A stretch of DNA of 64,000 bases, taken from NCBI GenBank assembly GCA_035700805.1, contig DASSOG010000032.1:62001-126000 (forward strand), in the 5' to 3' direction. The notes below the pieces were generated by a model that saw nothing but the letters and a program-made list of their open reading frames with translations, did not search any database and had not been told where the DNA came from. The number at the start of each line of letters is the position of its first letter. Position 1 is the first letter of the stretch. The DNA comes from JAGWRI01 sp035700805. GTDB taxonomy: Bacteria > Gemmatimonadota > Gemmatimonadetes > Gemmatimonadales > Gemmatimonadaceae. A program made the translations under genes and the position numbers. Below are positions 35,333 through 44,611 of the stretch, one piece after another.

Positions 35333-37132
35333 GTGGATCCGTCGCTCATTCGAAATTTCTGCATCGTCGCCCACATCGACCACGGGAAGTCCACCCTGGC
35401 CGACCGGTTGATCGAAGCCACCGGCATGCTGCAGAAGCGCGAGATGAAGAAGCAGGTGCTGGACACGCTGGACCTGGAGCGCGAGCGAGGCATCACCATC
35501 AAGCTCAACGCCGTGCGCATGTCCTACACGGCGCGCGACGGCCTCACGTACGAGCTGAACCTGATTGACACACCGGGGCACGTGGACTTCACGTACGAGG
35601 TGTCGCGTTCGCTGGCGGCGTGCGAGGGGGCCATCCTGGTGATTGATGCGTCGCAGGGCATCCAGGCGCAGACCCTCTCGAACCTGTTCCTGGCCATGGA
35701 CGCGGGGCTGGAGATCATCCCGGTCCTGAACAAGATCGACCTGCCGGGCGCCGAGCCCGACCGCCGGAAGCAGGAGGTGCACGACCTGATTGGCGCACCA
35801 CTGGATGAAATCCTGCTGGTGAGCGCCAAGGAGGGCGTGGGCGTGCCCGAGCTGCTGGAGTGCATCGTGGCAAAGGTGCCACCGCCGCGCGGCCAGGCCG
35901 ACGCGCCGCTGCGCGCACTGATATTTGACTCCTATTATGACCGTTATCGCGGCGCCATCCCCAGCGTGCGCGTGGTGGATGGCACGCTGCGGCCGGGCCA
36001 GAAGATCCTGTTTGCCTCGGGCAGCCGCGACCCGTATGACGTGGCCGAAGTGGGTTTCCATCAGCTTCGCCAGGTGCCCGCCAGTGAGCTGGGGCCCGGT
36101 GAGGTGGGCTACGTGGTGGCCAACGTGCGCTCGGTCAAGGAGACGCGCGCCGGCGACACCATCATGGACGCCGACCGGCCGGCCGACACCCCGCTGCCGG
36201 GCTACCAGGACGTGCGCTCCATGGTGTTCTCGGGGCTCTACCCCACGGATACCACGCAGTACGAGACGCTGCGCGACGCGCTGGACAAGCTGATCCTGAA
36301 CGACGCCTCGCTGCACTTCTCGCCGGAGTCGTCCACGGCGCTGGGGTTCGGCTTCCGCTGCGGGTTCCTGGGCCTGCTGCACATGGACATCGTGAAGGAG
36401 CGGCTGGAGCGCGAATTCAACCTGGATCTCATCACCACCGTGCCGAACGTGGAATACCACGTGTACCGCACCGATGGCACCATGGAGCTGATCGAGAATC
36501 CCAGCCGGATGCCGGCGCCGGGCGTGGCCGCCCGGATCGAGGAGCCGTACGTGAAGGCGCGCATCATGGCGCCGGCCGACTTCATCGGCCCCATCATGAC
36601 GCTGGGCAATGAGCGCCGCGGCATCTACAAGACCATGACCTACCTGGACCAGTCGCGCGTGGAGTTCGACTGGGAGTTCCCGCTGGCCGAGATCATCCTG
36701 GATTTCTTTGACCGCCTCAAGACCATCAGCCGCGGCTACGCCTCGCTGGATTACGAGATGGCGGATTACCGCCCCAGCGACCTGGTGAAGCTGGACATGC
36801 TCATCAACGGCGACGCCGTGGACGCGTTCAGCGTGATCATCCACCGCGACAAGTCGTACGAGTGGGGCCGGAAGATCGCGGACAAGCTGAAGGAGCTGAT
36901 TCCGCGCCAGCTGTTCGAGGTGGCCATCCAGGCGGCCATCGGCACCAAGGTGATTGCCCGCACCAGCGTGAAGCCGCTGCGCAAGGACGTGCTGGCCAAG
37001 TGCTACGGCGGCGACATCACGCGCAAGCGCAAGCTCCTGGAAAAGCAGAAGGAAGGCAAGAAGCGCATGAAGCAGGTGGGAGCAGTGGAGATTCCGCAGG
37101 AGGCGTTCCTGGCGGTACTGAAGGTGGACTGA
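35333..37132 (+). CDS. lepA: Elongation factor 4 (LepA back-translocase)
   Basis: A 599-residue GTPase, exactly the length of E. coli LepA when started at GTG 35333 (DPSLIRNFCIVAHIDHGKS). G1 AHIDHGKS is at residues 13-20, G3 is DTPGHVDF, G4 is NKIDLP. The C-terminal LepA-specific domain ends in a basic stretch (GDITRKRKLLEKQKEGKKRM). It remodels ribosomes and affects initiation and elongation under stress. It is the first gene of the compact run reaching to 46972. Confidence 0.97.
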   Translation: MDPSLIRNFCIVAHIDHGKSTLADRLIEATGMLQKREMKKQVLDTLDLERERGITIKLNAVRMSYTARDGLTYELNLIDTPGHVDFTYEVSRSLAACEGAILVIDASQGIQAQTLSNLFLAMDAGLEIIPVLNKIDLPGAEPDRRKQEVHDLIGAPLDEILLVSAKEGVGVPELLECIVAKVPPPRGQADAPLRALIFDSYYDRYRGAIPSVRVVDGTLRPGQKILFASGSRDPYDVAEVGFHQLRQVPASELGPGEVGYVVANVRSVKETRAGDTIMDADRPADTPLPGYQDVRSMVFSGLYPTDTTQYETLRDALDKLILNDASLHFSPESSTALGFGFRCGFLGLLHMDIVKERLEREFNLDLITTVPNVEYHVYRTDGTMELIENPSRMPAPGVAARIEEPYVKARIMAPADFIGPIMTLGNERRGIYKTMTYLDQSRVEFDWEFPLAEIILDFFDRLKTISRGYASLDYEMADYRPSDLVKLDMLINGDAVDAFSVIIHRDKSYEWGRKIADKLKELIPRQLFEVAIQAAIGTKVIARTSVKPLRKDVLAKCYGGDITRKRKLLEKQKEGKKRMKQVGAVEIPQEAFLAVLKVD

Positions 37133-37151
37133 GACTCTGCAATCCCGCGCC

Positions 37152-38162
37152 ATGAATTCGATAGTCATCCAGACGAGCTTTCTTGGCGACATGGTGCTCA
37201 CCACGCCGCTGCTGGCCGCGCTCGCGGAACGCGGACCCGTGGACGTGGTGGCCACACCGGCCTCCGCGCGGCTGCTGGACAACCACCCGGCGGTGCACCG
37301 GGTGCTGGTGTACGACAAGCGCGGCGCCGGGCGCGGCCTGGGCGGGTTCCGCCGCGTGGTGCGCGCCATGCGGGCCGCGCGCGCCGACACCGCCTACATG
37401 GCGCAGGGGTCGCTGCGCAGCGCGGGCCTGGCACTCGCCGCCGGAATCCGCACGCGCGTGGGTTTTGCCACCTCGGCGGGCCGCGCGCTGTATTCGCGTC
37501 GCATTCCATATAGACGCGACCTGCACCACGCCGCCCGCCTCTGGCAGCTCGGCACGCCGGAAAGCGAGCCGTCTGCCATGCAGATCCAGCCGAAGCTCTA
37601 TCCGGGAGACGCGGAGCGCGCCGCCGTGGACCGGCTCCTGGACGGCACCGACGACGGTCGCCCAATGGTGGCCCTCGCGCCAGGCAGTGTGTGGGCCACC
37701 AAGCGCTGGCCGTTCTATCCCGACCTCGCGCGCGAACTGACGGAGCACGCGCGCCTGGTGATTGTGGGCAGCGCCGCGGACCGCGCGCTTGCCGAAGCCA
37801 TTCTCGCGGCGGCCCCGCGCGCGCTGGACGCCACCGGGGGACTCTCGCTGCTGGCGTCGGCGGAGCTGGTGGCGCGCTGCAACGTGCTGGTCTCCAACGA
37901 TTCCCTGCCGCAGCACCTGGCGTCTGCCGTGGGCACGCCCACCGTCACGTTGTTCGGCCCCACGGTTCCGTCGTTCGGGTTTGGTCCGCTGGCGCCGGGG
38001 TCCGTAGTGCTGGAACACCTGACGCTCGACTGTCGCCCGTGCACCACGCATGGACTGCGCCAGTGTCCGCTGGTACACTGGAAGTGCATGCGCGACCTCG
38101 GGGCCGACGCCGTGGCGCCGCGGGTGGTGCAACTGCTCTCACAATCCGGGCCGCGCACATGA
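37152..38162 (+). CDS. Glycosyltransferase family 9 (ADP-heptose:LPS heptosyltransferase-like)
   Basis: A 336-residue GT-B enzyme. The N-terminal SFLGDMVLTTPLLAAL and the C-terminal nucleotide-sugar region (APGSVWATKRWP; SNDSLPQHLASAVGTPTVTLFGPT) are heptosyltransferase hallmarks of the WaaF/WaaC group. The late Cys-rich segment DCRPC...QCP is also common in that group. It would add heptose or a related sugar to the LPS core. Acceptor specificity cannot be told. The stop overlaps the ROK kinase start by 4 bases and it starts 19 bases after lepA. Confidence 0.9.
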   Translation: MNSIVIQTSFLGDMVLTTPLLAALAERGPVDVVATPASARLLDNHPAVHRVLVYDKRGAGRGLGGFRRVVRAMRAARADTAYMAQGSLRSAGLALAAGIRTRVGFATSAGRALYSRRIPYRRDLHHAARLWQLGTPESEPSAMQIQPKLYPGDAERAAVDRLLDGTDDGRPMVALAPGSVWATKRWPFYPDLARELTEHARLVIVGSAADRALAEAILAAAPRALDATGGLSLLASAELVARCNVLVSNDSLPQHLASAVGTPTVTLFGPTVPSFGFGPLAPGSVVLEHLTLDCRPCTTHGLRQCPLVHWKCMRDLGADAVAPRVVQLLSQSGPRT

Positions 38163-39178
38163 ACGGACCCTCATCCCCCCGCTTCGTGATCGGCGTGGAC
38201 CTCGGTGGCACGAACGTCGTGACGGGCGCCGTGTCACCGGACGGGACGCGCACCCTCGGCGTCCACACCGCCTCCACCCAGGTGGACGCCGGCGCCGACG
38301 GCGTGGTGGATCGCATTGTGGCGCAGATCGAGGCGACGATTGCCGATGCGATGCGCGAAGCCGGCGTTTCGCGCGATGCCTTCCTGGGCGTGGGCATTGG
38401 CGCGCCCGGTCCGCTGGACCGCGCCAACGGCGTGGTGGTGGTGGCGCCGAACCTGGGCTGGCACAACTTCCCGCTGCGGCAGCGCATTGCGGAACGGGTG
38501 AAGCTGCCCGCCACGCTGGACAACGACGCCAACTGCGCCACCGTGGGCGAGTGGTGGCAGGGCGCGGCACGCGGCGCGCGGCACGTGGTGGGGCTCACCA
38601 TTGGCACGGGCATTGGCGGCGGGCTGATTGTGGATGGCCGGCTGCTGCACGGCGCATCCGACGTGGCGGGCGAGGTGGGGCATTCGACCATTGAGCTGAA
38701 CGGGCGCTACTGCAAGTGCGGCAACTATGGATGCCTGGAGGCCTACGCTTCGGGACCGGCCATTGCCACGCGCGCGCGCGAGGTGCTGATGCGCGACGGC
38801 GCCGAGTCGTGCATGCCCGGGCTCGTGGACGGGGACCTCGCGCGACTGACCGCGGCCACGGTGTACGCCGCCGCGCGCAGCGGCGACGCGGTGGCCAACG
38901 AGATTGTGCGTGAGACCGGACGCTACCTCGGCGCCGGCGTGGCGAACCTGCTGAACGTGTTCAATCCCGACGTGGTGGTGGTGGCCGGCGGCGTGACCGC
39001 GGCGGGGGAACACCTGTTCGGGCCGCTGAATGCGGAGGTGCGCCGGCGCGCGTTTGCGCCGGCGGTGGCCGCGGCCCGGGTGGTGCCCGGTTCGCTGCCG
39101 GGCACGGCGGGCGTGGTGGGGGCGGCATGGACGTTCCTGGATGCCACGACGCCTGGCGGCACCGCGGAGACGGCGTGA
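38159..39178 (+). CDS. ROK family sugar kinase (glucokinase-like)
   Basis: A 339-residue kinase with the ATP-phosphate motif DLGGTN (residues 14-19), catalytic Asp in DNDAN (121-125), and the ROK zinc site formed by H175 in GEVGH and the Cys cluster CKCGNYGCLE (185-194). The substrate is probably glucose or another hexose; ROK members also include N-acetylglucosamine and allose kinases. It overlaps both neighbours by 4 bases. The open frame upstream belongs to overlap with the glycosyltransferase. Confidence 0.92.
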   Translation: MNGPSSPRFVIGVDLGGTNVVTGAVSPDGTRTLGVHTASTQVDAGADGVVDRIVAQIEATIADAMREAGVSRDAFLGVGIGAPGPLDRANGVVVVAPNLGWHNFPLRQRIAERVKLPATLDNDANCATVGEWWQGAARGARHVVGLTIGTGIGGGLIVDGRLLHGASDVAGEVGHSTIELNGRYCKCGNYGCLEAYASGPAIATRAREVLMRDGAESCMPGLVDGDLARLTAATVYAAARSGDAVANEIVRETGRYLGAGVANLLNVFNPDVVVVAGGVTAAGEHLFGPLNAEVRRRAFAPAVAAARVVPGSLPGTAGVVGAAWTFLDATTPGGTAETA

Positions 39179-40149
39179 GCGTGAAGCGCCTGGGCCTGAT
39201 TGGCACCTTTGTGTGGGACACGCTGCATGGCCGCGACGCGCGCACCACGCCCGTGGAGGAGTGGGGCGGCGTCACGTACAGCCTGAGCGGGCTGGACGCC
39301 GCGCTGCCCGACGACTGGCAGGTGGTGCCGCTGATCAAGGTGGGCTCCGACTTCATCCACCGGGCGCGGGAGTTCAGCTCGACCCTGTGGCGGATGGCGC
39401 CCGACGCGCCTCTTATAGAAGTGCCGCAGCCGAACAACCGCGTGGAGATCCGCTACGTGAGCGACAGCCGTCGCACGGAACGGCTCACCGGCGGGGTGCC
39501 GCCGTGGACCTGGGCGGGCCTCAAGCCGCTGCTGGGCCGGCTCGACGCCCTCTACGTGAATCTGCTGTCGGGGTGGGAGATTGACCTGGAGACGGCGCAA
39601 CTGATCCGCCAGCACTTCAAGGGCCCCATCTATGGTGACCTGCACTCGCTCGTGCTGGCCATCCAGCCCGATGGGCTGCGCACGCCCAGGCCGCTGCCCA
39701 ATGTGCGCGAATGGTGCGCCTGCTTTGACGTGATCCAGGTGAATGAAGACGAAATGGCGCTCATGGCGCCCGATTCGATGGCGCTGGCCGCCACGGCCAT
39801 CGATGCTGGCGCCCGCTGCCTGGTGGTGACTCTGGGCGCGCGGGGAGCCGTGTATTTTGCCGCGGCCGATTTTGAGCGGCTGGACGACCTCAAACGGCCG
39901 CGGCCGCTGGGGCTGGCGGGCGGTCCCATGCGCACGGCGCTGGTGCCAACGCCCATTCTGGCGCCCGCCGGGGGCGATCCTACGGGCTGCGGCGACGTGT
40001 GGGGCGCGACCTATTTCTCTCGGCTGCTCGCGGGTGATAAGTTGGGTGACGCGATCCTGACCGCGCATCGGGCGGCGGGCCGGAACCTCGAACACCGGGG
40101 AGCCACCGGACTCGCGCATCATCTCAGAGGGGAACTCAGCGCCAGGTGA
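39175..40149 (+). CDS. PfkB family carbohydrate/nucleoside kinase
   Basis: A 324-residue ribokinase-fold protein. The C-terminal PfkB signature GGDPTGCGDVWGA carries the anion hole and catalytic Asp at residue 274. The N-terminal PfkB sugar motif is weaker (GGVTYSLSGL near 31-40). The GTG start overlaps the ROK stop by 4 bases; a second GTG two codons later is also possible. Substrate is not predictable, but pairing with a ROK kinase and a glycosyltransferase suggests a sugar-phosphate pathway. Confidence 0.88.
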   Translation: MSVKRLGLIGTFVWDTLHGRDARTTPVEEWGGVTYSLSGLDAALPDDWQVVPLIKVGSDFIHRAREFSSTLWRMAPDAPLIEVPQPNNRVEIRYVSDSRRTERLTGGVPPWTWAGLKPLLGRLDALYVNLLSGWEIDLETAQLIRQHFKGPIYGDLHSLVLAIQPDGLRTPRPLPNVREWCACFDVIQVNEDEMALMAPDSMALAATAIDAGARCLVVTLGARGAVYFAAADFERLDDLKRPRPLGLAGGPMRTALVPTPILAPAGGDPTGCGDVWGATYFSRLLAGDKLGDAILTAHRAAGRNLEHRGATGLAHHLRGELSAR

Positions 40150-41033
40150 CTACCGTAATCAACGTCCCGCCATCGCTCGACGATCAGGGGTTCGAGCAGG
40201 TGCTGGAGCAACTGGCTCCGGTGCCCCAGGACGAGAAGATCCTGGTGGACGCGCGCCACTGCCGCTGGGCCTCGCCCTACGGCCTCACCGCCCTGCTCAC
40301 GCTGGCGCAGACGCGCGCCGAGCGCCCCGCGCTGGCCGTGCCCGAGGGCGAGGAGACGGTGGGCTACTGGGCGCGCACGGACTTCTTCAAGTACGCGGAC
40401 GAACTGTACGAGCTGCACGGCACCGCCCCTCGGCGTGCCGCCGGCGACTCGCGCGTGCTGCTGGAGGTCACGCCCGTGGCGCGCAGTGAGGACGTGCACG
40501 ACGTGGTGGAGCGCGTCCAGCAGAAGGCGCAGCAGATCATCGTGCACGAGCTCAACATGGACGCCAGGGCCACCGTCGGGTTCGCCATGACGCTCTCCGA
40601 GATCTGCCAGAACATCGTGGAGCACGCCGGACGCGGCGGCTGGGTGGCCGTGCAGGCTTATACATGGAAGAAGCGGCTGGGCCGGCGCGTGGTGCAGATT
40701 GCCGTCTGTGACGCCGGCATCGGATTTCGCAATTCGCTGGAGGGCGCCCCGGGGCGCGTGCGCGATGACCGCTGGGACGACGGCGCGGCGCTGGAGGCCG
40801 CGGTGATTCGCGGCGTCACGCGCTTTCGCGATCCCGGCCGCGGCCAGGGGCTGGCCGGCGTGCGGCGCTACTGCAGCCGCTGGGAAACCAAGCTGTCCAT
40901 CCGCAGTGGCACCGCCCGCATTGCACTCGTGCCCAAATGGGACGAGGATGTACCATTGGAAGAGAACCTTTCCCCCTTTCCCGGCGCCCAGGTGCAGGTC
41001 ACTGTCCCCGAGCGCACGGCACCTACCGAATGA
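40146..41033 (+). CDS. STAS-like and HATPase_c domain protein (anti-sigma-kinase-like)
   Basis: A 295-residue soluble protein. Residues about 1-95 resemble a STAS domain (ILVDARHCRWASPYGLTALL), and about 105-290 a GHKL ATPase like SpoIIAB/RsbW: N-box SEICQNIVEH (151-160, Asn 156), G1 DAGIG (189-193) and G2 GRGQGLAG (231-238). No sensor, receiver or membrane segment is present. Such ATPases bind partners or phosphorylate STAS proteins in partner-switching. The GTG overlaps the PfkB stop by 4 bases and the stop overlaps the STAS-winged-helix gene by 4, so the two regulators are probably made together. Confidence 0.78.
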   Translation: MTTVINVPPSLDDQGFEQVLEQLAPVPQDEKILVDARHCRWASPYGLTALLTLAQTRAERPALAVPEGEETVGYWARTDFFKYADELYELHGTAPRRAAGDSRVLLEVTPVARSEDVHDVVERVQQKAQQIIVHELNMDARATVGFAMTLSEICQNIVEHAGRGGWVAVQAYTWKKRLGRRVVQIAVCDAGIGFRNSLEGAPGRVRDDRWDDGAALEAAVIRGVTRFRDPGRGQGLAGVRRYCSRWETKLSIRSGTARIALVPKWDEDVPLEENLSPFPGAQVQVTVPERTAPTE

Positions 41034-41584
41034 ACCACATTGATCTTGGCACCGTGCTCCGGCAGACGGTGTCGGCCAACCTCTATTCCAACCTGGTGAC
41101 GCGGCCGACGGGGGCCGCGGTCCGGAACCAGATTGAACTCCTGATGCGGGAGGCGCACGAGCGCACGCTCACGGTGCTGGACTTCTCCCATGTGTCCATG
41201 ATGGACTTCTCGTGCGCGGACGAGGTGATTGCGAAGCTGCTGCTCCGCTACTGCGCCGAGAATCCACCGCACGAGGCGTACTTCCTGTTCCGGGGCGTGA
41301 CGGACGACCACTGGGAGGCCATCGAGTCCGTGCTCGAACGGCACGGGCTGGCACTGGCCATCGAGCAGGAAGACGGCGTGCACGTGGTGGGGGTGCTGAG
41401 CGAGCGCGAGCGGCGCGTGTGGGAGGCGGTGAAACGCCGCGGCCGCACCCTGGCCGCCGATTTGGCGGGCGAATTCGGCGAGGCGGAGGGCGAGGTGCAG
41501 AGCACGCTCGACTCGCTCTGGCGTCGCCGGCTGGTGATGCACCTGGACGAGCAGTACGTGGCCCTCGGGGGAGAGCGTGGATGA
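41030..41584 (+). CDS. STAS-like domain protein with C-terminal winged-helix-like region
   Basis: A 184-residue protein. The first 115 residues look like a STAS/anti-sigma-antagonist fold, with LTVLDFSHVSMMDFSCADEV at 47-66 in place of the SpoIIAA phospho-Ser loop; Ser 61 is the candidate acceptor. Residues about 123-180 (SERERRVWEAVKRRGRTLAADLAGEF, then VQSTLDSLWRRRLVM) read as a winged helix of MarR/ArsR style. The upstream HATPase gene overlaps by 4 bases. I infer a two-protein switch in which phosphorylation or binding at the STAS domain controls the DNA-binding or protein-binding tail. The winged-helix call is from pattern only. Confidence 0.65.
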   Translation: MNHIDLGTVLRQTVSANLYSNLVTRPTGAAVRNQIELLMREAHERTLTVLDFSHVSMMDFSCADEVIAKLLLRYCAENPPHEAYFLFRGVTDDHWEAIESVLERHGLALAIEQEDGVHVVGVLSERERRVWEAVKRRGRTLAADLAGEFGEAEGEVQSTLDSLWRRRLVMHLDEQYVALGGERG

Positions 41585-41882
41585 AGAGCGCGACCATCCG
41601 TTGCGCGTCGTGAAGCTGATTGCCACGCGGGTGGATCAGCCGGCGCGCGGCCCCGCGGTGTTCATGCACCGCGAGGATGCGCGCTCGCGCCTGCTTGACG
41701 ACGGGGAACTGGCGTGGGTGTACGGGCCGCGTCGCCACGAACTGGCCGCGGTCGTAGTGGATGACAACCTGAAACGAGGAGAGGTGGTGCTGCGCGACGT
41801 GGCAGGCGCGTCTCCCTCTGAAATTGTACGGGTGGTGAAGCCCGACCTGGACAACCGCGGTCGCCCACCCAATTACGCCTGA
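41577..41882 (+). CDS. Small conserved-looking protein of unknown function
   Basis: A 101-residue protein starting at GTG with GGGGGAG just upstream, overlapping the preceding gene by 8 bases. It has no signal or membrane segment. The central segment (ELAWVYGPRRHELAAVVVDDNLKRGEVVLRDVAG) resembles the small beta-barrel of molybdopterin-dinucleotide-binding/ADC-like domains, but the likeness is weak. Its place within a tightly coupled gene run and codon use like its neighbours argue that it is real. The next gene starts 10 bases later. Confidence 0.6.
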   Translation: MDEERDHPLRVVKLIATRVDQPARGPAVFMHREDARSRLLDDGELAWVYGPRRHELAAVVVDDNLKRGEVVLRDVAGASPSEIVRVVKPDLDNRGRPPNYA

Positions 41883-41892
41883 GGTTCGCCGC

Positions 41893-43055
41893 ATGACTCG
41901 CAAGCCGCCGAAAGCGCTGGACCGGGCCACCCTGCTTCTGCACGGGGGCGTGGAGTCCGGGGAGCGCGACGTGGACAGCCCCGTGGTCCGCGCGCTCTAC
42001 CAGTCCGTGAACTATGTGCAGGAGATTGGCACCGACGCCGGGCTGCGCTATCCCCGCTACGGGAACGTGCCCAACGCCGAGGCCGTGCAGCGCCGCGTCG
42101 CGGCGCTGGAAGGGGCCGAGGCTTCGGTGCTGCTGTCCAGCGGGATGGGCGCCACCGCCTGCGCCCTCACCGCCCTGCTCCGCCCCGGCGACCATATCGT
42201 GGCCAGCCGGTGGATCTACGGCGGCACGCGCGCCTTCCTGGAGCGCGAGCTGGCGTCCGTGGGCGTCGAGGTGACGCTGGTGGACCCGACGGAAACGCGC
42301 GCATGGCGCGGGGCCATCCGCAAGCACACGCGCGTGGTCTTCCTTGAGACCCCGGTGAACCCCACCTGCCGCGTGTTGGACCTCAAGGGTGTGAGCTACA
42401 TCTGCAAGCAGAAGGGGCTCGCGCTCGTGGTGGACGCCACCTTTGCCAGCCCCATCAACTTCCGCCCGCTCGAACACGGCGCCGACGTCTCCATTCACTC
42501 CGCCACCAAGTACCTGAATGGGCACCATGACGTGCTCGGTGGTGTAGTGTCGGGCACGGCACCCTACATCGAGGAGGTGCGGCAGAAGATGATGCTCTGG
42601 GGGCAGGCGCCCGATCCGTTCGCGGCGTGGTTGCTGGAACGCGGAATGAAGACGCTGGACGTTCGCATCCAGCGTCACAATGCCAACGCCATGCGCGTGG
42701 CGGAGTGGGCCGAGAAGTGCAAGGAAATCCGGAAGGTCCACTATCCGGGGCTTGCGTCGCACCCGGACCACGCGATTGCGGCGCGCACGCTCGACGGCTT
42801 CGGGGGCATGATGGCCATTGAGGTGGGCGGTGGCGCCCGGGGCGTGGAACGCATGCTGCGCCGCCTGCGCCTCTTCCAGCATGCGACCAGCCTGGGCGGC
42901 GTGGACTCGCTGGTCTGTGAACCGCGGCACACGTCGCACGCCGCGCTCACCAGCGCGGAGCGCGCGCGCGCCGGCATTCCGGACGGATTCGTGCGCATGA
43001 GCATCGGGCTCGAGAGCGCCGATGACCTGATTGCGGACCTCGACCAGGCCCTCCA

Positions 43056-43059
<4 letters not shown>
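41893..43059 (+). CDS. Trans-sulfuration PLP enzyme (cystathionine gamma-synthase/beta-lyase family)
   Basis: A 388-residue fold-type I enzyme. The PLP Lys is residue 206 in SIHSATKYLNGH. Other landmarks are YPRYGNVPNAEAVQRRVAAL, the phosphate-binding SSGMGA near 82, ETPVNPTCR near 152 and the Asp in VVDATF (D181). This family covers cystathionine gamma-synthase, cystathionine beta- and gamma-lyase and O-acetylhomoserine sulfhydrylase; motifs alone do not separate them. Its stop overlaps the TTG start of ftsE. It has no clear functional link to the division genes that follow. Confidence 0.9.
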
Positions 43060-43759
<700 letters not shown>

Positions 43760-43763
<4 letters not shown>

Positions 43764-44611
43764 GGCGCACCGTGCGCGACGCGTCGCAGGCCTTTGAGCG
43801 CTCGCCGGTGCTCACGGCGCTGAGCGTGACCACCATCGCGTTCTCGCTGTTCGCGTTCGGGCTGTTCGGGCTGGTGGCGCTGAACATCCGCGCGGCGCTG
43901 CAGCGCGTGGAGGAACGGGTGGAGATCCGCGCGTTTGTGGCGGACGGCACGGACGCCGAGGCCATTGCGGCCGCGGCCGGCGACATCGCGGCGTTCCCCG
44001 AGGTGCTGCGCGTGGACATCGTGTCCAAGGAAGACGCCCTGGCCCGCGCGCGCCGTGAACTGTCGGAGTTCTCCGACGTGTTCGAAGCGGGCGTGCTCCC
44101 CGCGTCCATTGACATCCAGCTCAAGCCTGGCTTTCGCGATCCCTCATCGGTGCAGTCGGTGGCCGAGCGCCTGCACAGTTACCCATTTGTGGATGACGTG
44201 CGGTACGGCGAGGAATGGCTGGTGCAGCTCTACCGCCTGCGCAACATCGCGGGCGTGGCCGGGTTCGCGCTGGGCCTGGCGTTCGCGGCCGTGGCCATCA
44301 TCATCATTGGCGCCACCATCCGCATGGCGGTGCTGGCACGCGCGGAGGAGATCTCGATCATGCGGCTGGTGGGCGCCACCGATGGCTACATCCGGCGTCC
44401 CTTCCTGCTCGAGGGCTTCGTGAAGGGCGTGATGGGCGGGCTGCTGGCGCTGCTGCTGGCGTGGTTGAGCATGCACCTGGTGGATCGCTACCTGAACTTT
44501 GACACGGTGTTCTTCCCGCCGGCGCTGGCCGCGCTCGGTGTCGCCGCCGGCGCGCTCATCGGCGTGGTGGGCAGCGGCGCCGCGGTGGGGAGACACCTGC
44601 GCCGGCTGTGA
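43760..44611 (+). CDS. ftsX: Cell division protein FtsX
   Basis: A 283-residue membrane protein with the FtsX plan: one N-terminal span (about 24-45), a large extracytoplasmic loop (about 50-165, EVLRVDIVSKEDALA), then three spans with RAEEISIMRLVGATDGYIRRPFLLEG between spans 2 and 3. It transmits FtsE ATPase movement to a periplasmic activator, which here is encoded directly downstream. The ATG overlaps the ftsE stop by 4 bases. Confidence 0.94.
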
